The notes under the pieces were generated by a model. It was not told where the DNA came from. It ran no database searches and saw only the letters and a list, made by a program, of their open reading frames with translations. Shown in pieces: positions 36,641 to 46,300 of a DNA stretch of 64,000 nucleotides. Positions within the stretch are counted from its first letter, which is position 1. Each line of letters starts with the position of its first letter. Source of the stretch: Sphingobacterium sp. SGR-19 (lineage in GTDB: Bacteria > Bacteroidota > Bacteroidia > Sphingobacteriales > Sphingobacteriaceae); NCBI RefSeq assembly GCF_011043555.1, contig NZ_JAAKGS010000001.1, positions 854,848 through 918,847 on the forward strand. Reading direction: 5' to 3'. Position numbers and translations under genes: made by a program.

Positions 36641-37572
36641 TTTATATGATAAACATTATCCTTTTTAACGATCTTCAAATCAAAGGTCTTTAAAATAGCC
36701 TCCAATATCTCCTGTAGGCTTTGCTGTTCAAACGTGGCCGTATAAGGCAGTTCCCGTGTCTTTGGATTATCGATTACAAACTGTTTTCCATAAGCCTTAC
36801 CCAGAACTTCAAAAACACGTTGTAATTCGGTATTTTCAAAAATAAATTCCTGGCGCACGTAATAACGATATAGCTGGTCCGGAACGGTATCTATACGGAT
36901 CTCTGCTGTAGAGGTATCAGCTAATAGTACCATCTGATTTGGCTTCAGTACGACCTGCTGTTGGCCGCGTGCTACTTTTACCGAACCACTTGCCACAATG
37001 ACCTCCGTAAGGACACCTTCCCGGCGGACGTGAAAGCTTGTGCCCAGCACCGTAATTTCGCTTTTTCCCGCTTGGATCACGAAGGGATGTTTGGGGTCTT
37101 TCTTGACATCAAAAAAAACCTCCCCTTTATGAAGCTGCACATGCCTATATTTGTCCAACCATCCTTTTCCATAATGCATCTCCGCATGCGTATTCAGGTG
37201 TACGGTACTTCCGTCTGGCAAGGTCGCATATTGTACCTGTGTTTCCGTCCGGAATGTTTTTCGATCCCCTAATGACGCCTCCATGGCCCAAAAACCTAAC
37301 GCGCAGAACACCAATAGCGCAGCAGCTATCGCCCACCTATTCCAACTGATATGCTTTTTGCGACCATCACGCATCCGCAAAAAGTTCGACCATGCGTCGT
37401 CGATATCCACATCCGGAACTTGCTCAGTCCACTCCCCCATGTCCCATATTTTTTTCATCTTTTCGAACTCTTGCTTATTGTTGGTGTCTTCGGCAATCCA
37501 GCGCTCCACCACAGAACGCTCTTGCTGATCAGCCTCGCCGACTATATATTTTACAATTAACTCACTGTTCAT
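36637..37572 (-). CDS. FecR-type anti-sigma regulator (system 1)
   Basis: 311 residues. Cytoplasmic helical part binding sigma (1-85), one TM helix (about 91-108; WAIAAALLVFCALGFW), periplasmic FecR domain (TLPDGSTVHLNTHAEMHYG, VLGTSFHVRRE) and a C-terminal DUF4974 domain (QSLQEILEAILKTFDL) resembling STN. Overlaps its neighbours on both sides by 4 bases, so sigma, FecR and the STN-domain protein form one coupled unit. Confidence 0.9.
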   Translation of the reverse strand: MNSELIVKYIVGEADQQERSVVERWIAEDTNNKQEFEKMKKIWDMGEWTEQVPDVDIDDAWSNFLRMRDGRKKHISWNRWAIAAALLVFCALGFWAMEASLGDRKTFRTETQVQYATLPDGSTVHLNTHAEMHYGKGWLDKYRHVQLHKGEVFFDVKKDPKHPFVIQAGKSEITVLGTSFHVRREGVLTEVIVASGSVKVARGQQQVVLKPNQMVLLADTSTAEIRIDTVPDQLYRYYVRQEFIFENTELQRVFEVLGKAYGKQFVIDNPKTRELPYTATFEQQSLQEILEAILKTFDLKIVKKDNVYHIN

Positions 37573-38102
37573 AACCTTGTCATTATAATGAAGACCACGA
37601 TATTTAAATAATCCGCTAAATGAATGCGTAAGTGCTTTAAAGCCTTGCTCATGTGCCCTTCCACTGTTTTCAATGATAAGGTGAGCTCATTGGCAATTTC
37701 CTGATATTTCAACTCCCGAAATCGGCTCATCTCGAACACCAATCTGCTCTTTTCCGGCAATTGCTGTAATGCCTCGTGCAGCTGCTGCTTCAATTCCCGA
37801 TCGTTCTGCTGCGAATACGTATCATCACGCCTATTATATTCCTGATAAGCTTGATATTTCATCTTATACTGCTCTCTCTTAATGGCATTCATACATTCAT
37901 TGTGTACCGAGCGATAGAGATATGATCGGATTGACGTATGGATATCCAGCTGTGCATCCCGTTCCCAGAGTTTTAGAAAAACCTGTTGAACGATTTCTTC
38001 CGCTGCCGCAGCATCTTGTACGATCTTAAACGCATAGCGGTGTAATTCCTTAAAATGCGTTCGAAATACTTCCTCAAATTTCTTTTCTTTATCTATGAGC
38101 AT
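37569..38102 (-). CDS. ECF RNA polymerase sigma factor (system 1)
   Basis: 177 residues of the Bacteroidota sigma-70 ECF family: region 2 FRTHFKELHRYAFKIVQD and VQQVFLKLWERD, region 4 LPEKSRLVFEMSRFRELKYQ and KTVEGHMSKALKHLRIHL. Held by the adjacent FecR. The ATG at 38102 has no good Shine-Dalgarno and lies four bases after the stop of a 48-codon ORF, so translation may depend on it. Confidence 0.9.
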   Translation of the reverse strand: MLIDKEKKFEEVFRTHFKELHRYAFKIVQDAAAAEEIVQQVFLKLWERDAQLDIHTSIRSYLYRSVHNECMNAIKREQYKMKYQAYQEYNRRDDTYSQQNDRELKQQLHEALQQLPEKSRLVFEMSRFRELKYQEIANELTLSLKTVEGHMSKALKHLRIHLADYLNIVVFIIMTRL

Positions 38103-38106
38103 AACG

Positions 38107-38253
38107 TCATGCTGTTTTCTTTTTCCTGGCCATTTTTCCGGCCTCTTTACTATCTAGACAATCCATTTTCATTTTACCCTTAGCGAAAAATAATTTTTCT
38201 TTTCTGATAAGGGTATCATCCGACTTAACAGTCATAGGTATAAAGGAATTCAT
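38107..38253 (-). CDS. Possible 48-residue ORF before the sigma factor
   Basis: ATG at 38253, TGA at 38107-38109, four bases before the sigma start. The product (MNSFIPMTVKSDDTLIRKEK...) is basic, with a lysine-rich end (KMARKKKTA), no TM segment and no family. A second ATG at residue 7. Support is the tight spacing and an A-rich start region; conservation has not been tested. Confidence 0.35.
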   Translation of the reverse strand: MNSFIPMTVKSDDTLIRKEKLFFAKGKMKMDCLDSKEAGKMARKKKTA

Positions 38254-38279
38254 AATATTTATTTTATCAGCATTAAAAA

Positions 38280-38855
38280 ATGAAAAATTTCAAAAAACAA
38301 GTAAAGAATGTCGCCATGCTCTTGGCTTTGGGTTTAGGCATGCATGTAACCACGCAAGCACAGGAAGTCGAATTTGGCATCAAAGCAGGCGCTCTTTACA
38401 ACATGCCTAGCTATGGAAATAAGGCAGTCAGTGATAGTGATTCAAAATTTGGTTTCCAAGCTGGCGTATTTGCTCGTACGACCGAAAAGCTCTACGTGGA
38501 AGGCGAATTGGCATTCTCCAGTTTTAAATCGACCTACACATTGGAAAGTAAAAAATTTGCCCCCACATTCTACCAATTAAATTTACCTCTTCAAATAGGT
38601 TATCGCGTCGTGGATACCGATAAGATGGTTTTGCGTACATCTATTGGTCCACAGTTCAATTACAACCTGAAAGCTAATAGTGCAAACGGAAAAGTAGATT
38701 ATAAGAAACTAAACTACGATGGTTTTGTCAATATCGGTACGGATATCGACCAGTTTTCTATTGATCTTCGTTATAATCACGCCATCAATAAAACAAGCAA
38801 TGAACTCGAGAGCCGAAATCGTATGATCGGTTTATCCCTAGGCTATCGCTTTTAG
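38280..38855 (+). CDS. Porin-family outer-membrane beta-barrel protein
   Basis: 191 residues. Signal peptide ending VTTQAQ (about 28), then eight or so amphipathic strands of the OMP_b-brl type: VEFGIKAGALYNMP, LYVEGELAFSSF, LPLQIGYRVVDT, FSIDLRYNHAIN and a terminal GLSLGYRF. Small barrels of this class are common in Bacteroidota; function unknown. Divergent from the ECF sigma gene, so it may belong to that regulon. Confidence 0.85.
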   Translation: MKNFKKQVKNVAMLLALGLGMHVTTQAQEVEFGIKAGALYNMPSYGNKAVSDSDSKFGFQAGVFARTTEKLYVEGELAFSSFKSTYTLESKKFAPTFYQLNLPLQIGYRVVDTDKMVLRTSIGPQFNYNLKANSANGKVDYKKLNYDGFVNIGTDIDQFSIDLRYNHAINKTSNELESRNRMIGLSLGYRF

Positions 38856-38871
38856 CGTATGTTACCCCTAA

Positions 38872-38912
38872 AATAGGAAAGGTGTGGAACATTCCACACC
38901 TTTCCTATTTTT
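38872..38912 (+). terminator. Strong terminator after the porin gene
   Basis: An 18-bp perfect inverted repeat (38872-38889 and 38892-38909) with almost no loop, followed by a T run. Acts on the rightward porin transcript and, given its symmetry, probably also on the leftward one from 39363. Confidence 0.85.
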
Positions 38913-38994
38913 CCTAACGGTTTACCTCATCATGTTCATCTTTCTTATATAGGAAGAACACCGACTGACGTCTTTGGTTTACGCTGTGTTACAT

Positions 38995-39363
38995 TTATTT
39001 CTCTAAATCGGATTCTGTATGCATGGCGCAAAGCCACTGATCATTTTCCTTTACCCATGTTGATGCACATGCACAGCGAAATGCTGACGTTTGTCCGCCG
39101 ACGACATATTCCAATTGAACGATGTAAGCAATAAGAGCCGTTGTTTCATTGATTGCTTGCGACGTGATATCCGAAATATCAAGAACTCGCATCCGCATGT
39201 TCTTGCTAGATTCGAAATTCTTGTGAAATTCAGTTTCATCCACTTTTCGCACGCCCGTTTTCCCGGTAATAATACAAGGAAAGCGGGTAAGATTTTTAAC
39301 AGCGTCAATATCGCGGTCTTCCATGGCTTTCCAATACCGTTTTTCAAATTCCAAAGCTTCCAT
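38995..39363 (-). CDS. NTF2-like / DUF4440-type protein
   Basis: 122 residues, cone-shaped NTF2 fold: EKRYWKAMEDRDIDAVKNLT at the start and a C-terminal WVKENDQWLCAMHTESDL. No signal peptide. The family covers small enzymes and ligand-binding proteins; without active-site residues no role can be given. Single gene behind the terminator at 39443-39464. Confidence 0.75.
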   Translation of the reverse strand: MEALEFEKRYWKAMEDRDIDAVKNLTRFPCIITGKTGVRKVDETEFHKNFESSKNMRMRVLDISDITSQAINETTALIAYIVQLEYVVGGQTSAFRCACASTWVKENDQWLCAMHTESDLEK

Positions 39364-39434
39364 ATTTCTTTATTTTATCTTTAAAATAAACTTATAATCA
39401 CAAATACCTTTCCAAAAACCGACCGAATGTCTAC

Positions 39435-39510
39435 ATACAAAAAGGCAGTCCGTTTGGACTGCCTCTTCTATACCATTAAAAACTGTATAACGAGAACTCG
39501 AACGTTAATT
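39435..39510. repeat. Left copy of a direct repeat flanking locus 39.5-48.9 kb
   Basis: About 75 bases closely matching 49102-49179, including the identical TTCTATACCATTAAAA (39466-39481; 49134-49149) and GAACGTTAAT (39500-39509; 49169-49178) at nearly the same spacing. In the right copy the second motif encodes the last residues of a barrel gene (LTFKF then stop); here the same frame reads LTFEF with no gene in front, so it is a 3'-end fossil. Confidence 0.65.
39443..39464 (-). terminator. Terminator of the SusCD/phosphodiester glycosidase operon
   Basis: Stem AGGCAGTCC / GGACTGCCT with a four-base loop; on the minus strand it is followed by TTTTTG. Near-identical to the terminator at 49107-49135. 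Confidence 0.75.
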
Positions 39511-39524
39511 ACAACCGACAACTT

Positions 39525-41576
39525 CTAATAATACGTTTCGTAGTCCCCTCTTAAGAACAACCATTGCAAAATAGGATATCCTTTGCTGTTTACGGTAGAG
39601 GCCCAAGGCTTCTGTGGACCAAGCTCCCAGCCTAGTATACTTTGGTAGTTATTCATATCACTCAGAAACGCTTTACTTTTTGTCTCTCCATCGTAAGGTG
39701 TATCCCGAACAGTAACTACGCCTGTAACGAAGCTAGATGACGGAACTGGACTGCCGTTTTTTATCACGACAACATCTTCAGACGCCCAACAGTTTTCGCC
39801 CTGAGCAATCACGCCGGCTACTTGCCCCATATTGGTAACAACGCGACCTGCCAACCCATCCCCAACATTTTCCACAGTTGGATTGAAAGCTATTAATCCT
39901 TTAACATTACCATCTGTCCAACCCAACAGGCCTCCAGCGCCCCGACCAGCGTTTGTATTGGAAAGGATTTTTCCTGCAGAGAAGCCATTATCCACTTTAC
40001 CACCATCCCATACGATACCGGCTAAACCTCCGGCCCGGCTGTTGCTTGCCCCCGAATTCGTTGCAATAACTTCGGCTGTCGAGAAGCTGTTGACGATGAG
40101 ACTCGTTTTGCCTCCATTCGCTTTACCAACGTTACCAGCAATTCCACCTACTGCATCTGTTCCAGTTACTTTACCCGTAGAAAAACAATTCTCAATGATA
40201 CCAACTTTGACAGGTTTATCTGGTGAACGCAGACCGAGATAGCCACCAAAAGCACCTCCTCCGTTTGTAGATTGTATATCCACATTTACAAGACCTAAAT
40301 TCTTACAAGAACCAAATAGAACGCCAAAAAAACTGGCATACGAAGCATCCTTGGAGGTCAAGTTCTTGATAAGATGTCCATTTCCATCGAAATGAAGAAA
40401 TTTCATATACGGGTCGGCGTTATTAATAGGTTTCCAATTACGTCCAACCATATCAATATCGGCCGTCAACTTAAAGTAATAGGGATTATTTTCTGTATTG
40501 CTCCAATTAAGCGCATGCATATTTTGTAAGTGATTGGCAGTCGCTATCAAATAGGGATTTCCTTGCGTGCCATCTCCCCCGGCGAACTGGTCTGCACTAC
40601 CCTTCTTTTTGACCAATATAAACGTTCGCAATAAACGTTGCCCATAATGGTTACGGGCACCATTATCCGTGGGGTAATTGACAACCCTCTCGTAACCTTT
40701 ATCTTTAATGTACATGGTGGTCGAACCACCACCGTCCATATTCAGCGCAAACCGCGGAGCGAAATAATTGGTTAAAAACTGTGTTGCTTCTTTTGCCGTC
40801 ATGCCCGCCGATTCACTAAAACGACCATCAATCGTGATCAATAGAAGTTTATTATCTTCGGTCAAGGCAACCGCGGTACGTGGATGCCTAACGCCTTGAT
40901 GTCTCCGATAATCTTCATAGTCTAAGCTATTTAAGTTAATCCCGGTAACATCTCCGATAAAATCTTCGCCCACCTTCTTGTAATCGTCAATGAGCATTGG
41001 AGCTCCCGAAAATATATTAAGATAAGGCGATTGCGCATAATCTTCTTTTGTTCCATATCCTATCGTCAGGTCCTGACCGGCATTATACGAAATAGCTCCC
41101 TCGTGCTTCCAAAACCGCAAATGCCCTTCGGTTAATGTAACCGGCGAGGCGATGTTCCCATTCGCTTTTATAAAACTCGCATCTGCTTCATAGGTCCCAT
41201 TAATAGCAGCGATGGCGCCACGGGCTTCGGCCACGGCAGACAGCGTATCTCGATCTCCTAAGGAGACAAATTCCAATTCATAGTCTGGGTTTGACAAATC
41301 CAATTCCACCACGTTTACAAACTGGTTGGCAGTTTGTGCTTGAATATACTTCGAAAATTGATAATGGATAAAGCCATTGTCGATCGTATCACTCACCCAG
41401 CCATCCTTATCTTTTAACGTTTCATTCGTAACCGGCGGTTCCGGTTCCTTGAGTTCCGGCAACAGATTACCAAATTCCGAATTATCTAATATTTTTTTAC
41501 TACACCCACTTATCGGAACAAGTGTAGTAAAACAACTTATTAGAAATAATATAATAAAAAGATTGTGCTTTTTCAT
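39525..41576 (-). CDS. Phosphodiester glycosidase-family lipoprotein with GLUG motifs
   Basis: 683 residues from ATG 41576. Lipobox in VPISGCSKK (cysteine about 25). The NAGPA-type domain (about 70-325) has AIAAINGTYEADASFIKANG, HPRTAVALTEDNKLLLITID and FALNMDGGGSTTMYIKD, the catalytic landmarks of the family. C-terminal GLUG-type repeats follow (ADIDMVGRNWKPI; GGAFGGYLG; VGGIAGNVG; AGGLAGIVW). The family removes N-acetylglucosamine from GlcNAc-1-phosphodiesters or cleaves similar bonds. Encoded five bases after susD, so it should process or tether the same glycan at the surface. Confidence 0.82.
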   Translation of the reverse strand: MKKHNLFIILFLISCFTTLVPISGCSKKILDNSEFGNLLPELKEPEPPVTNETLKDKDGWVSDTIDNGFIHYQFSKYIQAQTANQFVNVVELDLSNPDYELEFVSLGDRDTLSAVAEARGAIAAINGTYEADASFIKANGNIASPVTLTEGHLRFWKHEGAISYNAGQDLTIGYGTKEDYAQSPYLNIFSGAPMLIDDYKKVGEDFIGDVTGINLNSLDYEDYRRHQGVRHPRTAVALTEDNKLLLITIDGRFSESAGMTAKEATQFLTNYFAPRFALNMDGGGSTTMYIKDKGYERVVNYPTDNGARNHYGQRLLRTFILVKKKGSADQFAGGDGTQGNPYLIATANHLQNMHALNWSNTENNPYYFKLTADIDMVGRNWKPINNADPYMKFLHFDGNGHLIKNLTSKDASYASFFGVLFGSCKNLGLVNVDIQSTNGGGAFGGYLGLRSPDKPVKVGIIENCFSTGKVTGTDAVGGIAGNVGKANGGKTSLIVNSFSTAEVIATNSGASNSRAGGLAGIVWDGGKVDNGFSAGKILSNTNAGRGAGGLLGWTDGNVKGLIAFNPTVENVGDGLAGRVVTNMGQVAGVIAQGENCWASEDVVVIKNGSPVPSSSFVTGVVTVRDTPYDGETKSKAFLSDMNNYQSILGWELGPQKPWASTVNSKGYPILQWLFLRGDYETYY

Positions 41577-41581
41577 AATGA

Positions 41582-43327
41582 TTACCATCTAGGGTTTTGT
41601 TTTAAAGTTCCGTTCGATAAATTGATCTCCTCTGAAGGAATCGGGTATAGATAATCCTTACCCTCTACCTCGTCAAATTTCCTGTTGATGTTGCCGTGTG
41701 CCACCACATGACCCCTAGTTCCCTCTGACAGTACGATGTCTTGGCCAACTTCCATAAACAGACTCGCCGACGATCCAGGTCTCGTACCCTGATATAGACA
41801 GAGGTCTATAGTCCCATTTCCGTCGAGGTCAAAATCGCCTAACCTGCTGAAATACATACCTAAGAATGGCTTTTCAAATAATTTACCAGCTTTCCAACGC
41901 ATGATATCGTAATATCGGTGGCCTTCCATCACCAATTCTATCCCTCTTTCTCTTCGTATTTCCAAGATAACACCCGTATACTGCGTATTTTTTTCCGACA
42001 CATTCGGGAAGCCGGTATTTTCATTTAATAAATAAGGATCAGGATTTGTATTGGCCTGCTCTAAATTTAACGCAGGCATTCCCACCCTGGCGCGAAGTAA
42101 ATTCACCGATTTATTTAAATCCGATTGTGTCAACGTACCCAATTCTGCTTTTGCCTCCGCAAAATTCAGATAGGTTTCCGCTATCCTGAACAAGGGCATA
42201 TCATTGACACTCGCATCATAAGCATCATATATCTGTTCCATAGTGTACTTAATCAGATGATAACCCGTAACGGTAAAGGACAGGTTTGGTGCGGCAGCTC
42301 CCCCACCAATTCTAGTATATCCAGGCGTACGAATGGTCTGCGCAAGACGCGGATCGCGATTTTGCATTTCCTGTACAAATTCTCTGGTATTATAATTTGG
42401 TTGATCCGTGAACCGAAGCCCTCCTGTTGTCAAATAGGTGTTCACGAAGCTCTTCGATAATCCCGGACGTCCCAACGTGCTCGCATTTGTAGCATTCTGT
42501 ACACTATGTGTCAGATTAAGTCCTTGGTCATAGTGCCGCGCCAAGATAATTTCCTGGCTTCTGGCATCAGGTGTTGCGAACAGATCTCTATAAGGCGTGC
42601 TTCCATTCGTGTACAAGGTATATCCTCCGTTATCTATCAGTTCTTCCGATGCGGCTACGCAGGCATTTAGATATTTTTCTGCATCTGCCATGCCGTGATA
42701 TTTCCGGAAAGTACCTTCGAACAAACCTACCCGCGATTTTAACGCCAATGCCGTCCATTTATTTACCCGATACACATCTTTCGTTGTGGGCAAGTATTCA
42801 ATCGCAAAATCCAAATCTTGCATAATGGAATCTGCTATGAGGGTTCTCGAATCTCTAGGTTTAAAGAGTCTTTCGTCATCAGAACCCAATACTTCGTTAA
42901 ACCACGGCACATCACCAAACCGCTTCATTTTCTCAAAGTAAAAGTAAGCACGGAAAAACTTGGCCAAGGCATCATATTCATTTCTAACTGCTATATCATC
43001 CGTTTGATGCGAGTTCTGCAGGAGATAGTTAATTCTCCTTAATGCTTCCCACCCCCATCCACCTCCGGTGGCAGGCACTGTCCGTTGACCGGATATTTCT
43101 GTATTTAGCGGCGTGGAAATAATGACGTCGGCCCTATCATTGTATATATCTGCCGCTTCTGGTAATACATCTTCATAAAATTTATTACTATATAAGCGAA
43201 GCTCCTCTTCGTTAGAGAAATAAGTTTCCGGAGAAAGGGTCGCTAATGGGACTTTATCCAAATCACAGGATACCAAGCTTACTATCAGCCCTACCCCTAT
43301 CATTATGTTGTTAAAATTCTTTTTCAT
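41582..43327 (-). CDS. SusD/RagB family glycan-binding lipoprotein (locus 1)
   Basis: 581 residues. Lipoprotein signal ending VSLVSC. SusD hallmarks: N-terminal TPR-like helices, LPEAADIYNDRADV, YFYFEKMKRFGDVPWFNEV, FRIAETYLNFAEAKAEL and a C-terminal RRERGIELVMEGHRYYDIMRW. Forms the lid of the SusC barrel encoded just upstream (11 bases apart) and captures the oligosaccharide. Confidence 0.92.
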   Translation of the reverse strand: MKKNFNNIMIGVGLIVSLVSCDLDKVPLATLSPETYFSNEEELRLYSNKFYEDVLPEAADIYNDRADVIISTPLNTEISGQRTVPATGGGWGWEALRRINYLLQNSHQTDDIAVRNEYDALAKFFRAYFYFEKMKRFGDVPWFNEVLGSDDERLFKPRDSRTLIADSIMQDLDFAIEYLPTTKDVYRVNKWTALALKSRVGLFEGTFRKYHGMADAEKYLNACVAASEELIDNGGYTLYTNGSTPYRDLFATPDARSQEIILARHYDQGLNLTHSVQNATNASTLGRPGLSKSFVNTYLTTGGLRFTDQPNYNTREFVQEMQNRDPRLAQTIRTPGYTRIGGGAAAPNLSFTVTGYHLIKYTMEQIYDAYDASVNDMPLFRIAETYLNFAEAKAELGTLTQSDLNKSVNLLRARVGMPALNLEQANTNPDPYLLNENTGFPNVSEKNTQYTGVILEIRRERGIELVMEGHRYYDIMRWKAGKLFEKPFLGMYFSRLGDFDLDGNGTIDLCLYQGTRPGSSASLFMEVGQDIVLSEGTRGHVVAHGNINRKFDEVEGKDYLYPIPSEEINLSNGTLKQNPRW

Positions 43328-43338
43328 CGCGCTCTATT

Positions 43339-46300
43339 TTAAAGACTGATATCCAACCCAAACGTAAATGTCGTCGCCCAAGGATATACCTTGGCGTGGC
43401 TTGTCGACCTATTGTATGTATTTTCTGTTGCCGCTTGTTCGGGATCTATATACTTACTTTCCAGCTTCGTAAACGTCAACAAATTTTCACCACTAAAATA
43501 TACCCGAAGCTTCGATAGCCCCGCTTTAGACGCTAGCTTCGGCGGCAAAGTATAACCAACGGTAACATTTTTCAAGCGCATATAAGCTAAATCCTGTACA
43601 TACTTGCTGTTTGCGACCCCCAATGAGCGGTTTGTCGCATTCAATGCGATGTACCCCCGTGGACGTGGGAAGTAGGCATTCGGGTTATCCTCGCTCCAAA
43701 CGCGGCTCAAAAAATCCTGGCCTATAAATGTCGAATACGGTTGTGCATAAGGCCCCCAGAAATAAGATGATCTCGTATCGGGATACCAGTTCTGTCGCCC
43801 TATTCCCTGTACAAAGACCGAAAGATCGATATGATTCCAATCGCCACCGAATGTAAAGTTGAAGTTGTATCGCGGCAAGGAATTCCCGATCACACGGCGA
43901 TCGCCCGGATTGTTTGCGGTATTATCACCAAGTGAAATAACATTGTCCCCGTCCAGGTCTTCAAACTTCATATCTCCGGCATGTAAACCCTGATCAATCG
44001 CTGAAGTATTGATAATCGTATTCACGGATGTTTGGTCAACCGCGTAATTTGCAGCCTCCTCATCTGTTTTAAAGAATCCATTTACTTCGTATCCCCAAAT
44101 CTGCCCGAGCCGTTGCCCTTCATAAAAATTGGATAGGTTTTTGTTCGGGTTGTCAAATCGGGTTACCCGAGAAATATTATCTCCAACCCCTGCGCCGACA
44201 TAATAATTGAAGCGTTTACCATCCAGATCAAACCCGTCTTTCCAATTCACGCTAGCCTCCCAACCTTTCGTTAGTAGATCGGAAGCATTTTCCAACGGAA
44301 AATCTGCTCCATAATAGGCTGGAATTGTTCTCCCGGCTGTTAGCATGTTTAAGGTTTCGCGCTGGTAGATATCTCCCGTGAACGTTAATCTCGATTGGAG
44401 CAACGCCACATCAATTCCTATATTTGTCGTGTTTACGGTTTCCCAGGTCAAATCGCTCGCGTTCGGTTCACTCTCTTGCGCATAAGGAGCCATCACGTCA
44501 CCAAAAGAATACTCTTTGGAAACATTCCCCGCATTGATGGTCTGCAAGTAATCGTAGTACCCCACTTGCTGATTACCCAACGACCCATATGAAGCTCTTA
44601 TTTTCAAACCGTTCAGCACATTTTGATTCCATTCTTCAAAGAAGCTTTCTTTGTCCACGCGCCAAGCTGCGGAGAAAGACGGAAAGAAACCAAATCGGTG
44701 TCCCTTTGCAAAGCGCGACGTACCGTCGTATCGTCCCGCTGCTTCTACTAAATATTTATCCTGATAACCATAATTAAGCCTATAAAACGTACCAAACAAC
44801 GCATATTCATTTTGCCCGCCGTTGATTTCCAGCACGTCGCCGGTAGCAATTTCGAAGTCGGTAAGCTGATCGCTTAGCAAGCCATTCCGCGCGACTTTAA
44901 TATCTTTTAAATGCTTCGTTTCATAATTATACCCTGCCATGATCTTAAAATCGTGATCATTGTTAAATACGTTCTGATAAGTAGCATACGTGTTCACCGC
45001 TTGATATTGATGATTGACCTGCGTTTCATACAAACGGTCATTCCCAATGCCGGATGTGATATTTAATACCTCTCCTGGGTATTTAGAATACGCTATATTT
45101 GCCGATTTATTCATCGTTTGGTAATTGTAATGAATAAACCGGTAACTTGAGCGGATATCAAAACCTTTGAAAGGCCTGATCACCGCTTCTATCGTAGGCG
45201 AAAACTCACTTACCTTATCCATGTTTCGGTGAAGATCCTGCCCGAGCAAAGCAGCATAACCATCCATCAGATTGTAATTACTGATACTTGTTTGATACAC
45301 TTGCGTACCATCCGGATTCACCGGAACGATGCTTGCCAGCCCGTGCACCACAGCCGCGCTAAAACTATTATCTACACCGCTTGGCCCCGGATAGGCATAA
45401 GAGGAATTAAAATAAGACAGGTTTGTATTAATATCCAACCAGTTGTTTACGGTAAAATCCACGCGCGACCGTAAATTATACCGTTTCAAATCATCCGTAT
45501 GCTGACGAAACACCCCCTCTTGATTAAAATAATTCCCCGATAAGCTATATTTCATGTTTTCGGAAACCCCATTCACACTAAGGTTATGTGTATGCATAGG
45601 CCTTCTCAGGTCAAACAAATGGTTATACCAGTCGGTATTCCCGTAATACACGTAGCTTTCACGACCATCTCTATCGTCCACTACTACCCAAGGTCTGTCG
45701 GGATGCTCTGTCTCATCGTTTCGACGCAGCCAGAGCTCATAATAGTCGTCGTCCGTATACCGGGTATAATTGGAGCCGGCATAGTTAGAGAAAAACAAAT
45801 CATTTATGCCCGCTGAATAATAACCGCGGGTTTCAAAATCCGTCGATGTCGTTTGCGCACTTACGGAGGTCTGTCCGGAGTAGGTAATCTGCGCCCGGTT
45901 TCCACTTCCGGTTTTGGTGGTCACCAATATCACGCCATACGAAGCACGTGCGCCATACACGGCTGCAGCAGACGCATCTTTAAGCACCGTAATCGATTCC
46001 ACATCGGCGGGGTTAATTCGATTGATATCCCCTTCAAATCCGTCAATGATAACCAATGGTGTAGCATTACTGGAGATGGAGTTGACGCCGCGGATATTGA
46101 ATCTTCCAGAAGCGCCCGGTCTGCCCGAACCAAAGGTAACCTGCAGGTTCGGAACAGTTCCTTGTAGCAGCGATGATACGTTTGCAGCAGGTCGGCTTTG
46201 CAACAGCTTGGAATCTACTACTGTAGTAGCCCCTGTCAAATTCTCTTTCTTTTGTGTTCCGTATCCCACGACAACGACTTCGTCCACTTCCTGTATATCT

